Source: Selenomonadaceae bacterium (GTDB taxonomy: Bacteria; Bacillota; Negativicutes; Selenomonadales; Selenomonadaceae). From it: a stretch of 44,181 nt of DNA. The DNA lies in assembly GCA_017470715.1 (NCBI GenBank), contig JAFUYE010000028.1, positions 1 to 44,181 of the forward strand. The letters are read 5' to 3'. Within the stretch, counting starts at the first letter, position 1. The number at the start of each line of letters is the position of its first letter. Below are positions 1 to 7,077 of the stretch, piece after piece. The position numbers and the translations under genes were made by a program. The notes below the pieces were generated by a model. The model was given only the letters and a program-made list of their open reading frames with translations. It did not search any database and had not been told where the DNA came from.

Positions 1-1
1 A

Positions 2-325
2 TTGAACGGAGTTGTCGCTCAACGTTTGGTCAGGAAACTTTGCCCGCATTGCAAACAAATTTTGTCGGACGGAACTTATTCGGCGGTCGGTTGCGAAAAT
101 TGTCGCGGCACGGGTTACAGCGGACGGCTTGCCCTGCATGAAATTTTTCGCGTCGATAAAAATCTGCGCGCTTTGATTCTCAACAGCCGAGATTTGGACG
201 AAATTCGCACGGCGGCGATTGATTCGGGCTTGAAAACTTTGGCGGACGACGCTCACGAAAAAATTCGCGCAGGTTTGACGACGGTCGACGAAATTCAGCG
301 CGTGTTGGGTGACGATTTTGCTTAA
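2..325 (+). CDS. PilB/GspE-family secretion ATPase, C-terminal end (partial at window edge)
   Basis: This is the last 107 residues of a type II secretion / type IV pilus assembly ATPase, the cytoplasmic hexamer that powers pilus or pseudopilus assembly. The fragment begins with the conserved stretch NGVVAQRLVRKLC. Four cysteines in two CxxC pairs (CPHC and CENC) form the zinc motif typical of GspE/PilB, and the second pair runs into the family signature GTGYSGRLALHEI. The Walker motifs lie upstream of the window, so the TTG at base 2 is not a real start. The gene ends 17 bases before a small antitoxin-like gene. Whether it belongs to the T2SS or T4P branch cannot be decided from this part. 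Confidence 0.88.
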   Translation: MNGVVAQRLVRKLCPHCKQILSDGTYSAVGCENCRGTGYSGRLALHEIFRVDKNLRALILNSRDLDEIRTAAIDSGLKTLADDAHEKIRAGLTTVDEIQRVLGDDFA

Positions 326-342
326 CGAAAGGAGTTTTAATC

Positions 343-573
343 ATGCCGCCGAAAAAATTTCTTGAAACTGAAACTGACGCCCCCGCAGAGATGACACTTG
401 AAGAAATCAACGCGGAAATTGAAATTGTGCGCAGAGAACTCGAAGAACGCAACGGAACGAGAAATATTTTCCACATCTTAAAAGAACTTGCCGAAGAATT
501 GGAACGCACCGGCAGAGCAGCAACGTTTGAAGACATTAAAGCGGCTTTCGCCGAAGCAGATAAAAAATTTTGA
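343..573 (+). CDS. Small antitoxin-like protein, no adjacent toxin of its own
   Basis: A 76-residue, highly charged and probably helical protein starting at ATG after a good AAAGGAG site. Residues 15-26 (EMTLEEINAEIE) are nearly identical to a motif near the C-terminus of the antitoxin encoded next (595-807), where it is followed by a similar Arg/Glu-rich helix. In that second gene the motif probably contacts the PIN toxin. Here the order is changed: the motif is N-terminal and a different helical tail follows. I read it as a diverged antitoxin paralogue or a duplicated antitoxin tail. Function is inferred only from this shared motif and position. Confidence 0.6.
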   Translation: MPPKKFLETETDAPAEMTLEEINAEIEIVRRELEERNGTRNIFHILKELAEELERTGRAATFEDIKAAFAEADKKF

Positions 574-594
574 ACCGCGAAAGGAGAATTCATT

Positions 595-807
595 ATGTTG
601 CAAATAATTCAAAGACGAAAGTTCGACCCGAAGGAAGATTTCTCGACGATTCGTTACAAGGACACCGAAATGAGAAAACTTTTGTTGGAAATCGGCGAAG
701 AGGCAAAACGCAACGGCACGTCGGAAATGACACTTGAAGAAATCAACGCGGAAATTTATGCGGCGCGCAGAGAACGCGAAGCACGGGAGGCACAAGGAAT
801 CCAATGA
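595..807 (+). CDS. Antitoxin of a PIN-toxin module
   Basis: A 70-residue charged protein whose stop codon overlaps the next start by four bases (ATGA), the arrangement expected for an antitoxin translated just before its toxin. Its C-terminal half carries EMTLEEINAEI followed by an Arg/Glu-rich helix, a common design in small antitoxins that wrap a PIN-domain RNase. The N-terminal half shows no clear DNA-binding fold, so autoregulation cannot be claimed. SD site GAAAGGAG lies a few bases before the ATG. The identification rests on coupling to the PIN protein. Confidence 0.7.
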   Translation: MLQIIQRRKFDPKEDFSTIRYKDTEMRKLLLEIGEEAKRNGTSEMTLEEINAEIYAARREREAREAQGIQ

Positions 808-1226
808 ATTTCTACGCGGTTATTGATACGAACGTCGTAATTTCCGCCATGCTCAAACCAAATTCTATCCCCGGCGAAATAGTTAATCTCGTTGCAGACG
901 GGAAAATTATTCCATTGTTTGACGAAAAAATCTTGGCGGAATACACAGACGTGATTAATCGCCCGAAATTTAAATTTTCTCAAGAACGAATTGAAAGCAT
1001 TTTAAGTCGTATGACAAGTCGCGGACAATTCATCGAGGCGAAAGATTTTGAAGACGAACTGCCCGACCCGAAAGACGTGATTTTTTATCATGTTGTATTG
1101 ACGGCGCGGGAAGACGTTGACGCTTATCTCGTGATGGGGAACTTGAAACATTTCCCGCAGAAAATTTTTATCGTGACGCCGCGAGAAATGTTTGACATTA
1201 TTGAACGGGACGGTGACTCCGATTGA
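804..1226 (+). CDS. PIN-domain toxin (putative RNase), type II toxin-antitoxin
   Basis: A 140-residue PIN-domain protein of the family usually annotated as toxin component of a toxin-antitoxin system (PIN_3-like). The fold begins with AVIDTNVVISAML, which contains the first metal-binding aspartate. Further acidic residues follow near residues 40-47 (DEKILAEY) and 83-90 (DELPDPKD), and the late motif AREDVDAYLVMGNLKHF supplies the last acidic residues. Such enzymes cleave RNA with Mg2+ or Mn2+. The start overlaps the antitoxin stop (ATGA). The stop in turn overlaps the TTG start of the next gene, which suggests read-through transcription rather than shared function. Confidence 0.82.
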   Translation: MNFYAVIDTNVVISAMLKPNSIPGEIVNLVADGKIIPLFDEKILAEYTDVINRPKFKFSQERIESILSRMTSRGQFIEAKDFEDELPDPKDVIFYHVVLTAREDVDAYLVMGNLKHFPQKIFIVTPREMFDIIERDGDSD

Positions 1227-1909
1227 AGCTTGACGATAAAAAAATCGCGTTCATAACCTGCACGAACAGCGATTGGTGGTACGACGAATGCAAATTGTAT
1301 CTGGAGAACTTGAAAATTCCCGACGACATGACCGCAGAATTCATTGCGATTCGTGATGCGAAGTCGATGACCGAAGGTTACAACCGCGCAATGAAAAATT
1401 CCGACGCGAAGTACAAAATTTATTTGCACCATGATACTTTCGTCGTCAACAAGAATTTGGTCGCCGATTTGCTGAAAATTTTCCGCGACGAAACGATTGG
1501 CGTTGTCGGAGTTATCGGTTGCGTAAATTTGCCTTCAACGGGCGTGTGGTGGGACGGTATGCGAACTTACGGCAGAGTTTTGCACGCCTGCGAGCCCGAA
1601 AGCGTCGTTGATTCGCATTGTGACGAGCCGGACGGTGATTATCAGGAAGTTGAATCCGTTGACGGTTTATTTTTGGCGACGCAGTACGATTTGCCTTGGC
1701 GCGAAGATTTATTCGACGGTTGGCACATGTACGACGCCTCACTTTGCAAGGAAATGAGCCGCGCAGGTTACAAAGTTGTCGTGCCGAATCAATCTGCGGA
1801 TTTTTGGTGCATTCACTGCCCGAAAGAAAAGCCGCTTGACCCGAAATATCGTCGCTACCAGAAAATTTTTGTGCGCGAATACGGCGACGAACTTCATCCG
1901 GAGGTTTGA
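1223..1909 (+). CDS. Glycosyltransferase of the StrF-like / Glyco_tranf_2_5 type
   Basis: A 228-residue protein beginning at TTG and overlapping the PIN toxin stop by four bases. It opens with a beta strand (KIAFITCTN), followed by YDECKLYLENL, and has the GT-A-like DxD region at YLHHDTFVVN. A later WWDGMRTYGR stretch and the VDGLFLATQYDLPW/FDGWHMYDAS region match the conserved second half of Glyco_tranf_2_5 proteins. The aspartates of DTF and DGW are likely sugar-nucleotide and metal ligands. The acceptor is unknown. With the methyltransferase-like gene that follows, it may modify a surface glycan or glycoprotein. Confidence 0.68.
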   Translation: MKLDDKKIAFITCTNSDWWYDECKLYLENLKIPDDMTAEFIAIRDAKSMTEGYNRAMKNSDAKYKIYLHHDTFVVNKNLVADLLKIFRDETIGVVGVIGCVNLPSTGVWWDGMRTYGRVLHACEPESVVDSHCDEPDGDYQEVESVDGLFLATQYDLPWREDLFDGWHMYDASLCKEMSRAGYKVVVPNQSADFWCIHCPKEKPLDPKYRRYQKIFVREYGDELHPEV

Positions 1910-1914
1910 AAAGC

Positions 1915-1949
1915 AATTTGGAATTAGGAATTAGGAATGAGGAATTATT
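1915..1949 (+). repeat. Heptamer repeat tract AATTAGG (five units, partly degenerate)
   Basis: Strict 7-base periodicity: AATTTGG, AATTAGG, AATTAGG, AATGAGG, AATTATT. The fourth unit contains GAGGA, which lies 7 bases before the TTG start at 1950 and is the only Shine-Dalgarno candidate for that gene. The preceding bases (GAAAAGCAATT form) match those before the copy at 4618. Confidence 0.85.
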
Positions 1950-2834
1950 TTGGACGACATCAAACCAAATTTAATGCAATTCATTACGGGCGAAGATTTT
2001 TTCCGAAAAATTTTGGTTGTCGAAAGTAAAGCGTATCTTGAGCCGCTCAAAGAACGTTTTCCGACTGCCGAAATTTTTTTTGTCACGACGGACGAAGAAT
2101 TTTTTTGTGACGGCGTGAAAATTTTCAATCTTGACTATCGCGAAGAACGTTTGCCGTTCGACGAAGAATTTTTCGACGCGATTATCGGCGATTTAACTTT
2201 GGAAGTCGTCACGAATCCGCAGGACATTGCGGCGGGCTTTTCGACGTTCATCAAGCAAACGGGCGTTTGGCTGACGAGTTTCCGCAACATTCGCCACTGG
2301 AAAATTTTGGAACGATTGATGCGCGGCGCATTCGGCGGAATTGTATCGAGACTGTACACGCGCACGGAATTTGAGCGGCTTTTGTACGCGTCGTTTTACA
2401 AGGAAGTTCAACTGTTGCCGCTGAAAAAAAAATCGCCGCCCGAACTTTTGGAGCGACTGATAACTTGCGGTTTCGACAACTTCGACGACGATTTACAAAC
2501 GGAATTTTGGCTTGTACGGGCGTCGCGGTCGATGCCGGAACTTGCGCTGTTGAAGTCAATGTTTACGCCTGAAGTCCGCGCAGATTTGTCGCGAATCATT
2601 CACCGAATCGAATACGACGTTGCGACTGCGGACAGCGTTAAAAAGTTTTGGCAACTGTTCGACGCGGAAAATATTTTCGTCGATTATGCGGCGGCGTTCA
2701 TTCGTTCGGTCGTCGTTCACCGCGAAAATTTCTTCCGCAACATGAAAAATTTTTCCGCACGCCCCGAACTTGACGAGATTATTGACGAATGCGAATCGCT
2801 TTACGACTTCGACACGGGCAATCGTCTGCTGTAA
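1950..2834 (+). CDS. SAM-methyltransferase-like protein of unknown target
   Basis: A 294-residue protein starting at TTG behind a GAGGA provided by the heptamer tract. The first 150 residues look like a class I Rossmann methyltransferase with a weakened cofactor site: a strand (KILVVES) replaces the usual GxGxG, an acidic loop follows, then RLPFDEEFFDAIIGDLTLEV matches motif IV, and WLTSFRNIRHW resembles the 'iPNvrh' segment seen in small family members. The C-terminal 130 residues are helical and unassigned. Activity is uncertain because the glycine-rich loop is not evident. It may work with the upstream glycosyltransferase on a glycan. Confidence 0.5.
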   Translation: MDDIKPNLMQFITGEDFFRKILVVESKAYLEPLKERFPTAEIFFVTTDEEFFCDGVKIFNLDYREERLPFDEEFFDAIIGDLTLEVVTNPQDIAAGFSTFIKQTGVWLTSFRNIRHWKILERLMRGAFGGIVSRLYTRTEFERLLYASFYKEVQLLPLKKKSPPELLERLITCGFDNFDDDLQTEFWLVRASRSMPELALLKSMFTPEVRADLSRIIHRIEYDVATADSVKKFWQLFDAENIFVDYAAAFIRSVVVHRENFFRNMKNFSARPELDEIIDECESLYDFDTGNRLL

Positions 2835-2860
2835 AAAAGTATCGTTCGGGATACCTTTTT
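2835..2860 (+). terminator. Rho-independent terminator
   Basis: Directly after the stop codon: an A-run, then stem GTATC / GATAC with a short loop, then a run of five T. It ends the leftmost plus-strand operon. The 103 bases from here to 2963 hold nothing else I can support. Confidence 0.75.
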
Positions 2861-2963
2861 ACGAAATCGGGCTTGCTCGCAAAAAAATTGCCGACTGGAA
2901 GAAAATTCCCGTCGATTTTTTGTTTCACAAAATGTTTTTTTCAACTGCCGTTGTCCAAATTCA

Positions 2964-3500
2964 TTATCGCGTATGTTCTTTGGCTAAAAAGTTTTTAAAT
3001 GAATCATTTAACGGCTTATCGTAAAAGCTCTTTTTATACGCAATGTAAAACAAAACCTCGCCTGCAGCAACAAAATTGTTGTAAAGGTATGATTTGACCC
3101 CTTTCTTTACTACTGGCTCCAAATATTCCCAAGAAACGTTTTTATTTTGGTCTTGTCGTTCCATGTACATTTTTCTTACCGTGTAATCGTACTTGTAACG
3201 AATAATATGTTCGGAGAGTATTCCTTGGTCTTTGCCACTGTCGAAGCGTGTTATTCCTCTTACGCTGATTATGTAGTTTGGCGGGTTGTAAAGCTCTACA
3301 TTTAACGAATTTCTCACGATAAAAAAGCTCAGTCCAGTGCTCGCACCGCCGTAGTAAATATAATTTGACGGATGCGCATACATATCAGCTAAAATTTCTT
3401 TTTCATTTGGCACGCGCTCAATCGCCTGCGCTGTTGTCGCTGAAATCATAAGCGCGACGATAAAAATCGCCGTCAACGCCCGCCGAAAAAATTTTTTCAT
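2964..3500 (-). CDS. Exported protein of unknown function
   Basis: A 178-residue protein. I start it at the ATG at 3500, preceded by AAAGGAGGTGACAAC, rather than at an upstream in-frame codon. The N-terminus is a textbook Sec signal peptide (KKFFRR, a hydrophobic core, then ATTAQA) with cleavage expected before IERVP. No lipobox cysteine is seen. The mature part has a KEILADMYAHPSNYIYYGG stretch and several short beta strands, and I recognise no enzyme motif. It probably acts in the periplasm or outer envelope. It is convergent with the upstream plus-strand operon and separated from it by a terminator. Confidence 0.7.
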   Translation of the reverse strand: MKKFFRRALTAIFIVALMISATTAQAIERVPNEKEILADMYAHPSNYIYYGGASTGLSFFIVRNSLNVELYNPPNYIISVRGITRFDSGKDQGILSEHIIRYKYDYTVRKMYMERQDQNKNVSWEYLEPVVKKGVKSYLYNNFVAAGEVLFYIAYKKSFYDKPLNDSFKNFLAKEHTR

Positions 3501-3587
3501 GTTGTCACCTCCTTTCACGCGAAAAAATCTTTCGATACAAAAATTTTTCGTCACGTGCCGCAAGTTTCCTGCAAAAAAATCTCAACT

Positions 3588-3872
3588 TCAAAGTTTTTGT
3601 TCATGCAAGTGTTTCTCCCAGTCTGCGTCATTGATGAATTTTTCCCATTCTTCGTCCGTGAACGAGACGTAATGACCGTTTTTGTAACTTTGGTCGCTTC
3701 TTTCGATTTCGGCGTAGAAACGGGCGGCGCGAATGACTTTCGGGATGTCGAATTTGCCTTCAGCCATCATGTCTTTAAGTTCAAGGACGAAATATTTCAA
3801 TTCGAGCGGCGTGAAGGTGACATTTTCCGTGACGTTCAAAATTTCGGGACTCAAAGTTTGTGTTTCAGACAT
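3588..3872 (-). CDS. Small hypothetical protein
   Basis: A 94-residue soluble protein starting at an ATG with a GAGGAG site nine bases upstream; an in-frame TTG nine bases earlier is less likely. Residues 20-60 form helices (TPLELKYFVLELKDMM and a following Lys/Arg helix), and the C-terminal third is rich in Glu, Asp and Trp (FTDEEWEKFINDADWEKH). The composition is antitoxin-like, but no toxin gene adjoins it, so I assign no function. It stands alone between an exported-protein gene and a terminator. Confidence 0.6.
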   Translation of the reverse strand: MSETQTLSPEILNVTENVTFTPLELKYFVLELKDMMAEGKFDIPKVIRAARFYAEIERSDQSYKNGHYVSFTDEEWEKFINDADWEKHLHEQKL

Positions 3873-3923
3873 TTTAATCAACTCCTCGACGAAATTTTAC
3901 AGCGCGGACAAAATTTTTTCAAA

Positions 3924-3961
3924 CAAAAAATCCCCATCGCATTTGACGGGGAAATTTTTTT
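3924..3961 (-). terminator. Terminator after the site-2 protease gene (works on both strands)
   Basis: Stem TCCCC / GGGGA with a 12-base loop, flanked by A-run and T-run on both sides. On the minus strand it follows the protease stop codon by a few bases. Confidence 0.8.
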
Positions 3962-3962
3962 G

Positions 3963-4598
3963 TCAGAGCAGAATTCCTGCGATACTTTTGAACAAACCGA
4001 AAATTATTCGTTGCAACGGCACGAACACCCAATCCAAAATCGGCGTCGCGAGTATCAGAATCAAAAATACGAAGCTGTATTGTTCCAAACGTTCATAAGC
4101 CCGCGACATTTCGTAAGGCAAAATATTTCGCAGGATGTGCGAGCCGTCGAGCGGCGGAATCGGCAACATGTTGAAAATCGCGAAGTTTATGTTGTAGACG
4201 ATTATCAAATTGAGGACGACAAGCGCGCCTTCGCTCAATCCGACGTGAAATTTCAGCAGCAAGACGAAAATTATCAGCGTGACAAACGCCGTAACCAAAT
4301 TCGACGCGGGACCGGCAAGCGAAACCAAAATATCATCGCGGCGCGGGTTGCTGAAGTTGTTCGGATTTATTTGAACGGGTTTTGCCCAACCGAAATGCAC
4401 GACGAACAGCATTAACAGCCCAATCGGGTCGACATGAGCGGCGGGATTGAGCGTCAACCGTCCCTGAAGTCGCGGCGTGTAATCTCCGAGCGCGTAAGCA
4501 ACTCTTGCGTGCGAATATTCGTGAACGACCATTGCAATAACAATCGCGGGCAAACCGGCAATCAAATTCATGAAAAATCCGCCTGGATTATCGAACAT
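3963..4598 (-). CDS. Site-2 protease family membrane metalloprotease (M50)
   Basis: A 211-residue integral membrane zinc protease. The zinc motif HEYSHA (HExxH) lies in the first membrane segment (about residues 26-31), and the third-ligand aspartate is in the late NMLPIPPLDGSHIL motif. Between them come LQGRLTLNPAAHVDPIG and LAGPASN, both standard in the compact family. The length fits the short bacterial M50 group lacking a PDZ domain. It cleaves substrates inside the membrane; the substrate is unknown. The start at 4598 follows GGAGGTGCTTTG. A longer in-frame start would place this SD inside the gene. Confidence 0.88.
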   Translation of the reverse strand: MFDNPGGFFMNLIAGLPAIVIAMVVHEYSHARVAYALGDYTPRLQGRLTLNPAAHVDPIGLLMLFVVHFGWAKPVQINPNNFSNPRRDDILVSLAGPASNLVTAFVTLIIFVLLLKFHVGLSEGALVVLNLIIVYNINFAIFNMLPIPPLDGSHILRNILPYEMSRAYERLEQYSFVFLILILATPILDWVFVPLQRIIFGLFKSIAGILL

Positions 4599-4617
4599 CA
4601 AAGCACCTCCGAAAAGC

Positions 4618-4638
4618 AATTAGGAATTAGGAATTAGG
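4618..4638. repeat. Heptamer repeat tract AATTAGG (three perfect units)
   Basis: Three exact AATTAGG units between the Nudix and site-2 protease genes, starting 20 bases upstream of the protease ATG. The preceding GAAAAGCAATT matches the flank of the copy at 1915, which suggests that a slightly larger element was copied. Confidence 0.85.
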
Positions 4639-4655
4639 AATTTTTTTGCGGACGA

Positions 4656-5222
4656 TTATTTTTTCAGGAAAACTTGTTTGGCGAGCAACAAAATCGAAAC
4701 TGCGGACTTCGCGTCGAAAATTTTTCCCGACTCAACCATTTGAAGCGCGGCAGTCAACGGAATTTTTACCGCGTTGATAAATTCGTCCGAATCGGGATGC
4801 TTTTCGCCCGCAGTCAAGTCGCTTGCGGCATAAAGATGAATATATTCGTCAGTGAAGCCGACAGTCGTGGCAATCGTCGTGAGTTTCCAGATTTTGCCCG
4901 CAGTGTAGCCCGTTTCTTCGGAAAGTTCGCGTTTGGCGCATTCGACGGGGTCTTCGCCGACTTTGTCGAGCTTGCCTGCGGGAACTTCCAGCGTGACTTG
5001 CCCGACGGGATAACGGAATTGCCGCACGAGGATAATTTGATTGTCGGGGAGCAACGGAATCACCGCCGACGCGCCGGGGTGCTTAATCCATTCGCGAACG
5101 GCTTTGTGACCGTTTGGAAGTTCGACTTCGTCTTTCATGACGTGCAACAAGCAGCCGTCAAACACGGGCTCCGACGAAATTTTTTTCTCGACCAAAGTTT
5201 TATCGTCGTTATCAATCAACAT
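4656..5222 (-). CDS. Nudix hydrolase, ADP-ribose pyrophosphatase type
   Basis: A 188-residue Nudix hydrolase, most like NudF-type ADP-ribose pyrophosphatases, which split ADP-ribose to AMP and ribose 5-phosphate. The Nudix box spans roughly residues 80-103, ending in RELSEETGY, with the conserved glutamates of REL and EE as metal ligands. In the first part (GKLDKVGED) the glycine is six rather than five residues before the glutamate, a one-residue insertion. The N-terminal SEPVFDGCLLHVMKDEVELPNG segment is typical of the group. The ATG at 5222 has AAGGAGCG upstream. From 5223 to 5342 I see no gene. Confidence 0.85.
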   Translation of the reverse strand: MLIDNDDKTLVEKKISSEPVFDGCLLHVMKDEVELPNGHKAVREWIKHPGASAVIPLLPDNQIILVRQFRYPVGQVTLEVPAGKLDKVGEDPVECAKRELSEETGYTAGKIWKLTTIATTVGFTDEYIHLYAASDLTAGEKHPDSDEFINAVKIPLTAALQMVESGKIFDAKSAVSILLLAKQVFLKK

Positions 5223-5342
5223 GTCTAATCGCTCCTTAAATCTTAATTGAAAAATTTTCTTGTCGTAATGCGGGTTTTCTTGACCGGCAACAAGAATTCG
5301 TTGCGGGGATTGTAAAACCCTTCAATCAGCGGAAAAATCTTT

Positions 5343-5598
5343 TTAGCGATTTTTTCCGTTCAGCAAGATTTTTTCGCCCCAAATGTAAAGTTCGTTCAAT
5401 GCCGATATCAATTCGCGTCCAAAATCCGTCAAAGAATACTCAACGACCTTCGGCGGCGCAGAAATTATTTTCGTGCAGGTACCAAACGATTGGAAGTTTC
5501 CATTTCGACCCGATAACGTCCATTGCGCACAAAATCGGGCATTTTTTGTTGAAAACGTCGCTCAACGTCGCATCAATCGAATAAATTTTTTCGCTCAT
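5343..5598 (-). pseudogene. HxlR-family transcription regulator, internally deleted
   Basis: From the ATG at 5598 (GAGGTG site) the frame reads the typical HxlR start: a cysteine-containing CPILCAMDVIGSKWKLPIVWYL segment that forms the first helices of the winged helix. The frame then breaks near base 5460. In a shifted frame it resumes as PPKVVEYSLTDFGRELISAL, the conserved C-terminal part, and ends at 5343. About 40 residues covering the recognition helix and wing are missing. HxlR proteins usually sense redox or electrophile stress and often control a neighbouring oxidoreductase, and the divergent gene here is one. It can no longer bind DNA normally. Confidence 0.8.
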
Positions 5599-5693
5599 GA
5601 TTTTTCACCTCGATGGTACACTTTTTATGCGCTCTCACCAAAATTTTCGCTTTAAATTATACTTCACACAGTCAAATTTGTGGAGGCGACGAC

Positions 5694-6526
5694 ATGAAAA
5701 GCATTTTTGACAAATTTTCGATGACACGTACAAAATTTACGACGAATTGGCTCGCGGCGTCGTCGGAACGATTATTACGGGCTTTACCAGTGTTTCTGCG
5801 GACGATTTTTATTTCGGCGGCATGATGCGGCTTTCCGACAACAAATTGATTCCGCAGTATAAAAAACTCGTCGAAATTATTCACGAAAACGATTGTGCGG
5901 CGATTTCACAGCTTGCTTTGGGCGCATTTTACAAAAACGGCTTTGAAGTCGGCGAAAACGAAATGACTTTGCAAGATGTTCGCGAAGTGATAAATTTTTT
6001 TGTAAACGCGGCGATTCGTGCTGAAATTTGCGGTTTTGACGGCGTTCAGATACACGCGGCGCATTTTTTCTTCCTGAGCAGGTTTATCAGCCCGAAAATT
6101 AATTGCAGGACGGACGAATTCAGCGGTTCGACCGAAAATCGCGCAAAAATTTTGCTTGAAATACTTAGCGGCATAAAAAAATCGACTAAAAATCTTCACG
6201 TAACGATAAAAATCAATTCAAATGACTTTGTTGCGGGCATAAAATCCGGTGTAAACGAAGGATATTTCGCCGATTTTGCCGCGAAACTTGCCGAAAATGT
6301 CGACGTGCCGATAATTTGTGTCGGAGGCTTCAGAAGTCGCGATTTTATGGAAAAAATTCTTCGCGAAACCAAAATCGAATTGATTTCTTTATCCAGACCG
6401 CTTGTTCGCGAACCGAATTTGCCGAAAAAGTTTTTTGACGGCTCAAGTGACGTTTCAAAATGCATTTCGTGCAATTCATGTTATCGGACGCCCGCGTATC
6501 GGTGCATTTTCGGAGGTCGTGCCTAA
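5694..6526 (+). pseudogene. Old yellow enzyme-type NADH:flavin oxidoreductase, degraded
   Basis: An ATG at 5694 with a GGAGG site starts MKSIFDK, the usual beginning of these FMN enzymes, but the reading frame shifts within about 15 codons. The main body continues in another frame as IYDELARGVVGTIITGF (TIM-barrel strand 2). The intervening first barrel strand is missing. The body keeps FDGVQIHAAH, the NRAKILLEIL helix, GGFRS and the C-terminal CNSCYR motif. The stretch after QLALG is shortened, and the usual HGYLLSQF is changed to HFFFLSRF. These enzymes reduce activated alkenes with NAD(P)H. With the N-terminal break this copy is very probably inactive. Confidence 0.75.
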
Positions 6527-7044
6527 ATGCGGGACATTAACGTTGAAACTCGACGCGAAACGGTTTTGAACGGCGTTTTATTCGGAAATTCGGCTGAAAC
6601 TGTCGTAATCGCGAAAACCGGCGAAAAAGAGCTTGTCGGCTCCTGGAACGAAAGATTTTCCTACACGGACGAAGATATTGACGCATATTTAGATTTTGCG
6701 GCGAAAAATTATCGTCACGTGATTTTGGCGTACATGATGCAAAATGTTTCGTCCCGTGAAAAAGATTTCGTCGAAAAACTCGTTCGCTACGGTCAAGGTG
6801 AAAAAATTCTGCCGTTTTATTTCATTGGATGGGTTGTTTGCACGGCGAACACTGCGCACGACTGGTTGAGCGGAATTTTGGATAACACGAACGATTTTTC
6901 CTCAAAAACATAAATTCGCACATGAAAACGGCTTCCGATAACAAATTAATCTTCATTGAGCGCACCGGACACACATATCAGCAAAAAAATCAGGAAATCG
7001 CCGACGAAATTTTAAAATTGGCAACGGATTGGACTTTGCAATAA
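6527..7044 (+). pseudogene. Alpha/beta hydrolase, catalytic core deleted
   Basis: Directly follows the oxidoreductase stop. The first part (NGVLFGNSAETVVIAKTG, then GSWNERFSYTDEDI) and the part RHVILAYMMQNVSSREKDFV resemble a bacterial alpha/beta hydrolase. The segment that should hold the nucleophile serine (GHSLG type) is absent between HVILA and YMMQ. The frame stops at 6913, but a shifted frame continues as FLKNINSHMKTASDNKL and IERTGHTYQQKN to the stop at 7044, which includes the expected catalytic histidine. There are therefore at least two internal deletions. The alignment is from memory of the family, not a search. Confidence 0.65.
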
Positions 7045-7077
7045 AAAATCCCCGATATTTACGTCGGGGATAATTTT
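7045..7077. terminator. Bidirectional terminator
   Basis: Stem TCCCCGA / TCGGGGA with an 8-base loop, A-run on the left and T-run on the right. It lies between the hydrolase pseudogene (+) and rnc (-) and can serve both. Confidence 0.85.

Noticed and set aside
3555..4415. A 286-codon open frame on the plus strand
   Set aside because: It lies opposite the site-2 protease and small-protein genes, has low-complexity Arg/Gln-rich content and no motif; the minus-strand genes have clear signatures and SD sites.
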